From the NCBI GenBank assembly GCA_910588195.1, contig CAJUPN010000004.1, positions 62,001 through 126,000 of the forward strand: a DNA stretch of 64,000 bases. Direction: 5' to 3'. Every line of letters begins with the position of its first letter. Position 1 is the first letter of the stretch. A model generated the notes under the pieces. It was not told where the DNA came from. It made no database searches and saw only the letters and a program-made list of their open reading frames with translations. Source of the stretch: an uncultured Bacilli bacterium. Lineage in GTDB: Bacteria; Bacillota_I; Bacilli_A; RF39; UBA660. Of the stretch, positions 17,564-24,546 are shown one piece after another. A program made the translations under genes and the position numbers.

Positions 17564-19015
17564 TTAATTATTTACATGATGATGTACAGTTGGAGAATCA
17601 CTAGACAAAGTCTTAAATGTATATCCATTGTTAAGTGCATAAACGATTATATCTTCTATAGTATCAATAGTAGGTCTTTTTATATCATGCATTAATACGA
17701 CAGAATAATTTCTACTTGCAATTCCATTTATAACATTATTATAAATTTTTTTGCTATTAGCTCCAGCAGCATCTCCTGAATCAACATTCCAATCAAAATA
17801 AGTATAACCAGCTTCTTGCATTTTAGAGGCAATATAATTCACGACACCTGTAGCTTTACCCTTACTTATAGTATTAGATCCTCCACCAGGGAATCTAAAT
17901 AATTTTGTTTTATTTCCTGTATATTTTTCTATAATATTATTCATATCACTAAAATCTTTATAATAATTTTCAAAACTTCTATATACACCCCAATTGTGTG
18001 TTTTAGTATGAAGTGCAACTGTATGCCCACTTGAAGCTTCTCTAGTTAGAAGTGGTAAATATTTATTAAATTGAGCAGTTACAAAGAATGTTGCCTTAAC
18101 ATTATATTTATCAAGTATATTAAGTAACTCTTCTGTATATACCCCAGGACCGTCATCAAATGTTAAATAAATAACCTTATCTTCATTGCTTACTTTAGGA
18201 GTATCAATACTTTTATCATACACAACAATTTTACGACTAGCATAAGCATCATTTCCATCTATTCGATAATTTACAGTATATATTCCTGCTACATTTGTGT
18301 CGACTCCACCATCTATAACATAGTCTTTACTAATCTTTTTTCCACAAATATTTGTTACTGTGGCACCCTCTTCTTTATATTCTTTTCCCTTTTCTATATA
18401 AGTATAAAAGTTTCCATTTATAGCTATTTTTATATCATTAAGTTCAGAACTTATTGGAACTATTTTAGTTGAAGTATTTCCAGCTGAATCAGAAACACTT
18501 AATTTAAACTCCCCATTTTCTTCTATCACACTAACTTTGTCAGTTAAAACCCCATCATAATTATCAATTGCATAGTAATTTAAATTATTACCACAACTAT
18601 TTTTACTAACTCTATCATTTAAAACTACAATTTCTGGTGGAACATCATCCACTACTGAAACATTTCTTATCAAATCATAAGTTTTATTGTCATAAACAAC
18701 ATGATATTTTACTTGATAATCCCCAACAGCATTTGTATCAACATTATTTTCTACTGTATAATCAATATCATCTAACGTTAACTCTTTATCATCTAAAGTT
18801 ACTTTAACTCCCGAATCTATATAATCAGAATTTATTGATAAGATTTGATTAACATCTCCAACCATATCCAGTTTTACCCCTGCATCCTCTATTGAAGCAA
18901 GTGTTGGATCAATACGTAATAAATTGGATACTAAAAAGAAATCTAGTACCACCACTAAAATCAAAAAATGTCCATAGTCACCAAATTTTATTTTGCTCTT
19001 TTTCAAATACTCCAT
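17564..19015 (-). CDS. Membrane-anchored polysaccharide deacetylase with Ig-like domains
   Basis: Predicted metal-dependent de-N-acetylase of the NodB/CE4 family acting on peptidoglycan or another surface glycan. Of 483 residues, an N-terminal helix (FLILVVVLDFFLVSNLL) anchors it outside. Residues 40-260 hold two or three DUF5011-type Ig-like domains (DYTVENNVDTNAVGDYQVKY, GGVDTNVAGIYTVNYRI). The catalytic domain spans about 275-475 and shows all five motifs: TFDDGP, HTKTHNW, RFPGG, DWNVDSGDA and VVLMHD. The motif residues are intact, so activity is expected. De-N-acetylation usually gives lysozyme resistance. It is the first gene after the divergent tRNA-Glu. Confidence 0.93.
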   Translation of the reverse strand: MEYLKKSKIKFGDYGHFLILVVVLDFFLVSNLLRIDPTLASIEDAGVKLDMVGDVNQILSINSDYIDSGVKVTLDDKELTLDDIDYTVENNVDTNAVGDYQVKYHVVYDNKTYDLIRNVSVVDDVPPEIVVLNDRVSKNSCGNNLNYYAIDNYDGVLTDKVSVIEENGEFKLSVSDSAGNTSTKIVPISSELNDIKIAINGNFYTYIEKGKEYKEEGATVTNICGKKISKDYVIDGGVDTNVAGIYTVNYRIDGNDAYASRKIVVYDKSIDTPKVSNEDKVIYLTFDDGPGVYTEELLNILDKYNVKATFFVTAQFNKYLPLLTREASSGHTVALHTKTHNWGVYRSFENYYKDFSDMNNIIEKYTGNKTKLFRFPGGGSNTISKGKATGVVNYIASKMQEAGYTYFDWNVDSGDAAGANSKKIYNNVINGIASRNYSVVLMHDIKRPTIDTIEDIIVYALNNGYTFKTLSSDSPTVHHHVNN

Positions 19016-19083
19016 ATTTACTACCTCTAAAGTTATTATAACACATAATTTAAACTTTATTTACATAAATAAACACAATTTTA

Positions 19084-19112
19084 TTGACTGAAACAATATT
19101 TTATAGTAATAT
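19084..19112 (+). promoter_or_regulatory. Promoter of the second tRNA-Glu
   Basis: TTGACT at 19084-19089 and TAATAT at 19107-19112 with 17 bases between, 29 bases before the tRNA. Confidence 0.6.
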
Positions 19113-19141
19113 CTTATTACGTGACACCATATTACTAATAT

Positions 19142-19218
19142 GGCCCGTTGGTGAAGTGGTTTAACACACATGCCTTTCACGCATGCATTCATGGGTTCAA
19201 ATCCCGTACGGGTCACCA
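19142..19218 (+). tRNA. tRNA-Glu (anticodon UUC), copy 2
   Basis: Base-for-base identical to the tRNA-Glu at 14451-14527, with encoded CCA. It stands alone with its own promoter. A hairpin with a T tract (GCGACTT...AAGTCGTTTTT, 19257-19280) follows, and the antitoxin promoter of the next locus overlaps that hairpin. Confidence 0.96.
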
Positions 19219-19256
19219 AAATTATACAAAACTCGAATTTCGAGCAACAATAGAAA

Positions 19257-19280
19257 GCGACTTGTCAAAAAGTCGTTTTT
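19257..19280 (+). terminator. Terminator of tRNA-Glu overlapping an antitoxin promoter
   Basis: GCGACTT pairs with AAGTCGT and is followed by TTTT. The -35 box TTGTCA (19262-19267) of the antitoxin RNA lies inside this hairpin. Confidence 0.65.
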
Positions 19281-19290
19281 ATGTTATCAT
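19262..19290 (+). promoter_or_regulatory. Promoter of antitoxin RNA, module A
   Basis: TTGTCA at 19262-19267 and TATCAT at 19285-19290, spacer 17. The same arrangement (TTGTAA / TATTAT, spacer 17) is found in module C at 46135, and the bases that follow are nearly identical in both. Confidence 0.7.
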
Positions 19291-19296
19291 GAATAT

Positions 19297-19404
19297 GTCA
19301 AGGAAACTTGCATAAAATAAAAAAGGGAATACTTAACATCGCAAAGTTGAGTACTCACCAAATTGGTTTGCACTTAATCTTGTTAGATTGAGTGCGTTTT
19401 CTTT
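19297..19404 (+). ncRNA. Type I antitoxin RNA, module A
   Basis: Predicted short antisense RNA of about 108 bases, start estimated from its promoter. It opens with a small hairpin, CAAG-GAAA-CTTG, conserved in module C. It ends in a terminator: GCACTTAATCT (19370-19380), loop TGTT, AGATTGAGTGC (19385-19395), then a T-rich run. It overlaps by about 85 bases the 3' part of the toxin mRNA read from the other strand, so it can form a long duplex with it, as RatA does with txpA in B. subtilis. No protein frame with a ribosome site is seen in it. Confidence 0.65.
19315..19357 (-). terminator. Terminator of toxin mRNA, module A
   Basis: On the minus strand AGTACTCAAC (19355-19346) pairs with GTTAAGTATT (19337-19328) with one mismatch, followed by CCC and six T. 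The downstream arm can instead pair with the 5' end of the same mRNA. Confidence 0.6.
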
Positions 19405-19417
19405 TTATAATTCATTA

Positions 19418-19492
19418 TCATTTAAATAATAGAAGAATAAGTAGAAGGATGATAACGATTAAGGAAAAGATTAAAAAATCTTTCTTAGTCAT
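19418..19492 (-). CDS. Type I toxin peptide, module A (24 residues)
   Basis: A 24-residue peptide: polar MTKKDF, then an unbroken run of Ile, Leu, Val and Phe, ending in FK before TGA. This is the build of membrane-active type I toxins (Fst, TxpA and similar), though the sequence itself matches none I can name. The ribosome site AGGAGGTGATG is among the strongest in the window, which makes translation likely. That site is shut in a hairpin, CCTCC-GAAA-GGAGG (19499-19514), again as in type I toxin mRNAs. Promoter TTGTAA / TATAAT, spacer 17, at 19575-19547. The antisense RNA runs opposite its 3' end. Confidence 0.75.
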   Translation of the reverse strand: MTKKDFLIFSLIVIILLLILLLFK

Positions 19493-19498
19493 CACATC

Positions 19499-19514
19499 AC
19501 CTCCTTTCGGAGGC
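19499..19514 (-). promoter_or_regulatory. Ribosome-site sequestering hairpin of toxin A
   Basis: On the minus strand GCCTCC-GAAA-GGAGGT: five Watson-Crick pairs plus a G-U pair capped by a GAAA tetraloop. The right arm is the Shine-Dalgarno sequence of the toxin, so the folded mRNA cannot be read until it is opened. Confidence 0.75.
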
Positions 19515-19546
19515 AAGCACTCTACTGTTAAAGTATTCCTAAACAA

Positions 19547-19575
19547 ATTATACTAAATAGGTAAGCAAGTTACAA
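19547..19575 (-). promoter_or_regulatory. Promoter of toxin mRNA, module A
   Basis: Minus strand TTGTAA at 19575-19570 and perfect TATAAT at 19552-19547, spacer 17. The mRNA should start near 19540 with AGGAATACTT, a sequence complementary to its own 3' end. Confidence 0.72.
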
Positions 19576-19614
19576 TAATTTTGACTATATTTGCCAATTT
19601 AGTAAATACACTTA

Positions 19615-19718
19615 CATAAAATAAAAAAAGGGAACATTCAGTTCTTTGCTTAGATGAATGCCTACCATAAATATTAGAGCGACACTTAATTTAATGATGA
19701 ATTAAGTGTCATTTTTTT
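19615..19718 (+). ncRNA. Antitoxin-like RNA of decayed module B
   Basis: Carries the common antitoxin string CATAAAATAAAAAAAGGGAA (19614-19633), the ACATTCA...TGAATG region, and a strong terminator: GACACTTAATT (19681-19691) with AATTAAGTGTC (19700-19710), then seven T. The upstream promoter is weaker than in modules A and C (TTGACT 19581-19586, TAAATA 19603-19608, spacer 16). Whether it is still transcribed is uncertain. Confidence 0.45.
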
Positions 19719-19810
19719 ATTACTACTATCATAATGATAAAGAGAAATAAAATGATAGCAATGAGCTTAATTTCAATTTTCTTAAATTGATTAATACTTG
19801 AACTTTTCGA
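19709..19810 (-). pseudogene. Truncated type I toxin, module B, without start codon
   Basis: Its last 19 residues (KLIAIILFLFIIMIVVIKK) are identical to those of toxin C, with the same DNA over about 80 bases. Upstream of them the frame runs 14 more codons to a TAA with no ATG, GTG or TTG and no ribosome site. The promoter, leader and start found in module C are missing and replaced by other sequence. The gene has lost its 5' half and is not expected to be translated. Confidence 0.7.
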
Positions 19811-19822
19811 TTAATATAGAGA

Positions 19823-19848
19823 AAACGACCTATTAAAAGTCGTTTTTA
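19823..19848 (+). terminator. Hairpin with T tract after module B
   Basis: AAAACGAC pairs with GTCGTTTT, followed by TATG. The right arm resembles the sequence just before the antitoxin promoters of modules A and C (AGTCGTTTTTATGT). Up to 19951 I see only another small hairpin (AAACTC...GAGTTT) and no gene. Confidence 0.55.
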
Positions 19849-19951
19849 TGTGTCCTTTTTTAATTATAAAAACTCCTTTAAAGAGTTTATCATAGAATTG
19901 CAAAAGTTCATCGTAAGAAATAAATAACGAAGAAAACAATAAAAAAAGAAT

Positions 19952-20518
19952 CTATTTTTTAGATATCTTTGTTAAGTTAACTTGAAAGTCCAAACTTATA
20001 TCAGCTTCATTAGATCCTTTTTCTGTACTAGCTTTTACTACAAAATGTAAATTATCCATATTTCTTATAACATCTTTAGTAAAAAAATATTCTTTATTAT
20101 AAGATTCAGCAAAATTCCATCCACCTAATTCTTCAATTATTTCAGATAACTTTACTTTAGTATCAGCTTGTTTACTACGTGTAGCAAATTCATATCTTTT
20201 ACCTTCTTTATCTACAGCATAATAACCTATTTGATAAGAATAAACATTTTTATCTTTATACTCTCCAACATAAATAGGAGTTGATGAATAAAAATAATTC
20301 ATATCATTATTAGTAAAGTAATGAATATTGGCAATCTGCATTCCATCTTTATCTACTTCTCCAACATAAATAGCTGCCTTCTTATTCATTCCCGAAATAA
20401 ACATTAGCAATACACAAATAATTGCAATTAAACTAATAAAAATCGGAATAGGATTATTAAAAAATTTTTTTATACCATTTATAACTTTATTATCTTCTTT
20501 TTTATTTGTCTTTTTCAT
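19952..20518 (-). CDS. Unrecognised single-pass protein in the division cluster
   Basis: 188 residues: a short basic cytoplasmic start, one membrane helix (PIFISLIAIICVLLMFISG, about 25-43), then an outer domain of about 140 residues (YVGEVDKDGMQIANIHYF...). No family recognised. It starts 12 bases after the stop of the class B penicillin-binding protein and is probably the last gene of the mraZ operon, which suggests a role at the septum or in wall growth. That is an inference from position only. Confidence 0.65.
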   Translation of the reverse strand: MKKTNKKEDNKVINGIKKFFNNPIPIFISLIAIICVLLMFISGMNKKAAIYVGEVDKDGMQIANIHYFTNNDMNYFYSSTPIYVGEYKDKNVYSYQIGYYAVDKEGKRYEFATRSKQADTKVKLSEIIEELGGWNFAESYNKEYFFTKDVIRNMDNLHFVVKASTEKGSNEADISLDFQVNLTKISKK

Positions 20519-20530
20519 ACTTAAACACTC

Positions 20531-22702
20531 CTAACTAACAAGAGAACCAGCATCAATATTTTCTAAATTAACAACAAGTTCCGTTGATGAATCTATTATA
20601 GCACCCTCTGGGATATTTGTCGATGTCACATAACCATATCCATTAAGCATTAATGGGATTTTTAAAATACTGGCAAATGTTGTAACTTCACTACTACTCC
20701 ATCCTCTTATATCAGGCATAACGTTTTCTTTACCGTTTGTAAGCAAGAAAACTTTACTCTTTTGAGATACTTTTGTCCCTTTTTTTGGATATTGGCTTAC
20801 CACAGTAGTTCCATTTCCAATAACTACAGGATTAATTCCCGCTGCAGTTAACTTTGATTGACTAGAAATTAATGAGGTATTCAAATAATTACCAACTGTA
20901 ACAATTTTTGTCTCATCTTTATCATTAGGTCTTTCATCAAGATTGCGATACTTAGCAACACTTTCAACCAATTTTTTAATTACATTTCCAATATCTTTAC
21001 TAGCTCCTTGAAAATCTTTCTGAGCAATATAAATTATATATTCAGGATTTTCTTTAGGAAATACACCTGCAAATGATCGAATATTGTTATATGTTCCTTT
21101 TACATACTTTCCATCTTTTCCAACATAGTTAGCTGTACCTGTTTTACCAATTAATCTTACAGCAGGAGTCGAATATACTTTTCCTGTTGCAGCAGAATCA
21201 TCACCATTAACTGTTTTATCCATAAGATCAATAATCTTATTTACAGTAGATGTCGAATAAACTTTTTCAAATTCTGTTCTTTTTCCTTTATATGCAACCT
21301 CACCTGTATTCGAATCAACTACTCGATCAATTATATAAGGTTGTAAAACTGTTCCATCATTAGTAATAGTTGTCAAAGCTTGGATCATTTGAATTGGTGT
21401 TACCGTAATACCTTGACCATAAGAAGCAGATGCTAATTCTACCTCATACTCAAAGTCAATATCTCCTGATGCCTCATTAGCTAATCTTATTCCAGTTTGT
21501 TTTCCAAAACCTAATTTTTCATAATATTCAGTCAATTTTCTTTTTCCTAATCTCTGAGCTAATTTTACAGCTGCCACATTAGAAGAATAAGTAAATCCTG
21601 TATCAAAAGAAATACTACCCCAACCATAATTATTCCAATCCTTTATTTTATAATCAGCTACATCAATTGTTCCTGATTTATAAAGTTCTTCTCCATTATA
21701 TAAACCATCAGGATCTTCAATTGCTGACATAAACGAAAATATTTTCATTGTTGATCCAGGTTCATATGTAAAACTTATTAAAGGATTTTTATACTCAGTT
21801 ATATCTAATGTATTAGGATTAAAAGAAGGGCTTGTTGAGGAACCAATTATAGCTCCAGTTTTAGCATCAGCAATTGTAAGAGTAATCCATTCTGGATTAA
21901 ATTTTTTCAATTCTTCAACAGCATTATCTAAAAATATCTGTACTTGCTTATCTAAAGTTAAATAAACATCATAACCATCTTTAGCTTCCTTAGTATAAGT
22001 TATCTTATCATCTCCAGCCATTTGATAACCATAAGCATCTTTTTGAAAAACTATTGAACCATCTGTTCCTTTTAAATACTTATCACAGTACCCTTCAATA
22101 CCTAGTTCCCCTACCATCTCAGGACCACTTTCAGTATCATAAGTTTTAGCATAACCAATTATATAAGAGGCAAAATTACCATTCTGATAATATCTTTTAC
22201 TAGTTTTAACAAAATCAATCCCCGGTAAATCTAAAGCTTCTATTTTTCTTTTTAAATTTTCTGTAAGACCCTTTCCAACCGTTCCAAATTCTGTTTGGTA
22301 AAGTCCTTTTTGATTAAGTAAATCTAATAAATATTGTTCTGTTACTTCTATACCACTCTCATTAAGTACTTTCGCAAGCTCTGATGCAGTATAGTTCTTA
22401 TCAACTACATGTTTAGGATATTTCTCATTTGTTGTTCTAGATTCATTCAAATAAGCAATCATCTTATAACTATTAACATTTTGAGCAAGAACTTCCCCCG
22501 CATTATCATAAATACGTCCTCGCTCAGCATAAAGTATTCTCTCTCCCTTACTACGATTACTAGCAAGTTCTGCTAAATCAACACCTTCAACCTCGGTATT
22601 TAAAGCAACATAAGATAGCTTAACAGCAAAAACCACAAATAAAATAACAACACTCAAAATAAATAAATAGTTTATTCTTATCGTGTTGTTAGTATATTTC
22701 AT
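20531..22702 (-). CDS. Class B penicillin-binding protein with PASTA domains (FtsI/PBP2B type)
   Basis: Septal peptidoglycan transpeptidase. 723 residues: an N-terminal membrane helix (LFILSVVILFVVFAVKLSYV), a dimerisation domain with GERILYAERGRIYDNAGEVLA, and the transpeptidase domain with STMK (Ser317 nucleophile), SSN at 373-375 and KTGT at 520-523. Two PASTA domains follow from about 605 to the end (VVSQYPKKGTKVSQ; VMPDIRGWSSSEV). All catalytic motifs are intact. Place in the cluster directly after ftsL, and the PASTA domains, fit PBP2B or its sporulation relative SpoVD. It acts outside the membrane with FtsW at the septum. Confidence 0.94.
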   Translation of the reverse strand: MKYTNNTIRINYLFILSVVILFVVFAVKLSYVALNTEVEGVDLAELASNRSKGERILYAERGRIYDNAGEVLAQNVNSYKMIAYLNESRTTNEKYPKHVVDKNYTASELAKVLNESGIEVTEQYLLDLLNQKGLYQTEFGTVGKGLTENLKRKIEALDLPGIDFVKTSKRYYQNGNFASYIIGYAKTYDTESGPEMVGELGIEGYCDKYLKGTDGSIVFQKDAYGYQMAGDDKITYTKEAKDGYDVYLTLDKQVQIFLDNAVEELKKFNPEWITLTIADAKTGAIIGSSTSPSFNPNTLDITEYKNPLISFTYEPGSTMKIFSFMSAIEDPDGLYNGEELYKSGTIDVADYKIKDWNNYGWGSISFDTGFTYSSNVAAVKLAQRLGKRKLTEYYEKLGFGKQTGIRLANEASGDIDFEYEVELASASYGQGITVTPIQMIQALTTITNDGTVLQPYIIDRVVDSNTGEVAYKGKRTEFEKVYSTSTVNKIIDLMDKTVNGDDSAATGKVYSTPAVRLIGKTGTANYVGKDGKYVKGTYNNIRSFAGVFPKENPEYIIYIAQKDFQGASKDIGNVIKKLVESVAKYRNLDERPNDKDETKIVTVGNYLNTSLISSQSKLTAAGINPVVIGNGTTVVSQYPKKGTKVSQKSKVFLLTNGKENVMPDIRGWSSSEVTTFASILKIPLMLNGYGYVTSTNIPEGAIIDSSTELVVNLENIDAGSLVS

Positions 22703-22714
22703 ATTTAAAACCTT

Positions 22715-23014
22715 CTATCTTATTACTATAATGTTATCATTATTATAACTTAATCCATAGGTTTTTGCAATATCTTGAATGTTTGAAAGACTAGCAAGTT
22801 CATCTACTTGCATCTGCATGCCAGCATTGACATTTTCTTGTTTTTCTATTTCTTTTTTTAATTTTTCAACCTCTATATTTGAACTAGATAAACTAGCATA
22901 TGAATAAACGATTGAAATAGGAGTCAATAATGCAAAAATACCAATAATTAATAAAATCATTTTTTCTCCCTTTTTTAATTTAATTTTTGTAGTTGGTGCA
23001 GTTGTCTTTTTCAC
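22715..23014 (-). CDS. ftsL: FtsL-like division protein
   Basis: 99 residues if read from GTG 23014, which sits at a proper distance from AAAGGG; an in-frame TTG at 23023 is too close to that site. Basic N-terminus, one membrane helix (MILLIIGIFALLTPISIVYS), then a short coiled coil (VEKLKKEIEKQENVNAGMQM). Sequence is weakly conserved in this family. The identification rests on size, topology and position between rsmH and the septal penicillin-binding protein. It would join DivIC and DivIB at the divisome. Confidence 0.8.
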   Translation of the reverse strand: MKKTTAPTTKIKLKKGEKMILLIIGIFALLTPISIVYSYASLSSSNIEVEKLKKEIEKQENVNAGMQMQVDELASLSNIQDIAKTYGLSYNNDNIIVIR

Positions 23015-23019
23015 TTTAA

Positions 23020-23931
23020 TCAAACCCTTTCAATTATTCTTAATTTTGCACTTTTACTTCTAGTATTTTCTTGTAATTCAATATCAGACGGTAATATAGG
23101 CTTTTTATTTATTAATTTTATTTTAGGCTTATACTCTTCTGGAATTACAGGAAGACCACTAACTAGCTTATCTACTTCTGATGCTTTTTTAAATGTCTGT
23201 TTAACTATACGATCTTCTAAAGAATGAAATGTAATAACACTAATTCTTCCACCTATATTAAGCATCTCAATAGCATCAGGTAAAACTTTTTCTAGAACTA
23301 TTAGTTCACGATTAACTTCTATTCTGATAGCTTGAAAGATAACTCTCTCTGGATGTCTTGTAAGCATGTATTTAGTCGGAACACTTGACTTTATAACATC
23401 AACAAGTTCCATCGTACTTTCAATTGGTCTTCTTGCCACAATATTCTTAGCAATCACCCTTGAAAACTTTTCTTCAGCATACTTATAAAATATCTCAGTT
23501 AGTTTTTCTTCTTTGTACTCATTAACAACTTCATAAGCTGATATTTTTTGACTCTTATCCATTCTCATATCAAGTCTAGCATCTTTCATAAAGGAAAATC
23601 CTCGATTTGGATCATCTATTTGCGGGGAAGAAAATCCTAAATCTAAAACTATTCCATCTATAGTTGATACATTAACTTCTTCTAACTTTTCTTTTAAGTT
23701 TTCAAAATTCGAATGAATAAATGTCACTTTATCCTTGTACTTATCAAGTCTTTTTCTACTATATTCTATGGCTTCTATGTCATTATCGAAAGCATAAAGG
23801 TGTCCACTAGTAAGTCTTTTTAAGATTTCTTCTGAATGTCCACCATATCCGAGTGTACCATCAACATAAATTCCATTTTCTTGTATATTTAATCCTTCAA
23901 TAGATTCTGATAATAAAACACTATAGTGCAT
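23020..23931 (-). CDS. rsmH: 16S rRNA (cytosine-1402 N4)-methyltransferase
   Basis: S-adenosylmethionine-dependent methyltransferase acting on C1402 of 16S rRNA in the decoding centre. 303 residues from ATG 23931 (MHYSVLLSES), chosen for AGGTGAT upstream and for the conserved family start. Visible: GIYVDGTLGYGGHSEEIL (SAM site), DGIVLDLGFSSPQID, RGFSFMKDARLDMRMD, the HPERVIFQAIRIEVNREL stretch and GGRISVITFHSLEDRIVK. All family motifs are present. It overlaps the end of mraZ by 11 bases and is followed by ftsL. Confidence 0.96.
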   Translation of the reverse strand: MHYSVLLSESIEGLNIQENGIYVDGTLGYGGHSEEILKRLTSGHLYAFDNDIEAIEYSRKRLDKYKDKVTFIHSNFENLKEKLEEVNVSTIDGIVLDLGFSSPQIDDPNRGFSFMKDARLDMRMDKSQKISAYEVVNEYKEEKLTEIFYKYAEEKFSRVIAKNIVARRPIESTMELVDVIKSSVPTKYMLTRHPERVIFQAIRIEVNRELIVLEKVLPDAIEMLNIGGRISVITFHSLEDRIVKQTFKKASEVDKLVSGLPVIPEEYKPKIKLINKKPILPSDIELQENTRSKSAKLRIIERV

Positions 23932-24364
23932 TGTAATCACCTGCTGTAAATAAATTTTCTGCAATACTTGCAAATTCTTCGTCATTATCACTCATGAATT
24001 TATCCCAAGAATCTTTTGACCATATTTCGATACGATCGTTTGCGCCGATAATAACACATTCTTTCGTTATTCCGGCGTATTCGATCAAGTGTGAGGTAAT
24101 GCCAACTCGACCAGATTTATCAAGTTCGGCTTCGATAGCGCCAGATAATAGGAATCTTGTGAATTTACGGGCATTCGCTTGCGTAAATGGTAAAGTCTTT
24201 AATTTTTCAGTTATTTTTGCCCACTCATCTTTTGAATAAACAAATAAGCACCCATCAAGTCCACGAGTTACGATGAAAGTATCACCTAATTCGTTTCTAA
24301 ACTTACTTGGGATAACTAATCTGTTCTTCTCATCAATGTTATGATGAAACTCTCCCATCAGCAT
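23921..24364 (-). CDS. mraZ: MraZ transcriptional regulator
   Basis: Ring-forming AbrB-fold DNA-binding protein that controls the division cluster, including its own promoter. Read from ATG 24364 it starts MLMGEFHHNIDEKNRLVIPS, the classic MraZ start. A second copy of the fold begins at SGRVGITSHLIEYAGI. 147 residues is normal. A GTG eight codons upstream is also in frame, but it lies inside the repeated AGTGG boxes. The gene leads the mraZ-rsmH-ftsL-pbp-19952 operon. Confidence 0.95.
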   Translation of the reverse strand: MLMGEFHHNIDEKNRLVIPSKFRNELGDTFIVTRGLDGCLFVYSKDEWAKITEKLKTLPFTQANARKFTRFLLSGAIEAELDKSGRVGITSHLIEYAGITKECVIIGANDRIEIWSKDSWDKFMSDNDEEFASIAENLFTAGDYNAL

Positions 24365-24371
24365 TTGGAAT

Positions 24372-24400
24372 TCCCCACTTTCTTCCACTTATCTCCACTG
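24372..24400 (-). promoter_or_regulatory. MraZ-binding repeats, three boxes at 10-bp period
   Basis: On the minus strand AGTGGAGATA, AGTGGAAGAA, AGTGGGGAAT: three direct repeats of AGTGG spaced exactly 10 bases. This matches the mollicute MraZ box (AAAGTG plus a base, three-base spacers) better than the TGGGN boxes of E. coli. They lie between the predicted transcription start and the mraZ ATG, where MraZ could block elongation or initiation. Confidence 0.75.
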
Positions 24401-24409
24401 TCTATAGAA

Positions 24410-24438
24410 AGTATACTACCTACTCCCACCAATTTCAA
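24410..24438 (-). promoter_or_regulatory. Promoter of the mraZ operon
   Basis: Minus strand TTGAAA at 24438-24433 and TATACT at 24415-24410, spacer 17. It sits directly upstream of the MraZ boxes. Confidence 0.72.
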
Positions 24439-24502
24439 TATAAATACAACTATTTTTATGTTGTTTACACTCCTTTACAAAAAAAGTAATTTCTTCATCC
24501 AC

Positions 24503-24540
24503 ACAAAAAAAAGCTAATAGATAAACTCTACTAGCTTAAA
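24503..24540 (-). terminator. Terminator of the 24547-27246 gene
   Basis: On the minus strand AAGCTAGTAGAG pairs with CTATTAGCTT and is followed by eight T. It separates this gene from the mraZ promoter. Confidence 0.75.
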
Positions 24541-24546
24541 AAAAAC

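Noticed and set aside
19418..19492. Toxin A as a chance frame
   Set aside because: A perfect AGGAGGTGATG ribosome site, a consensus-like promoter and the same arrangement in module C argue that it is real.
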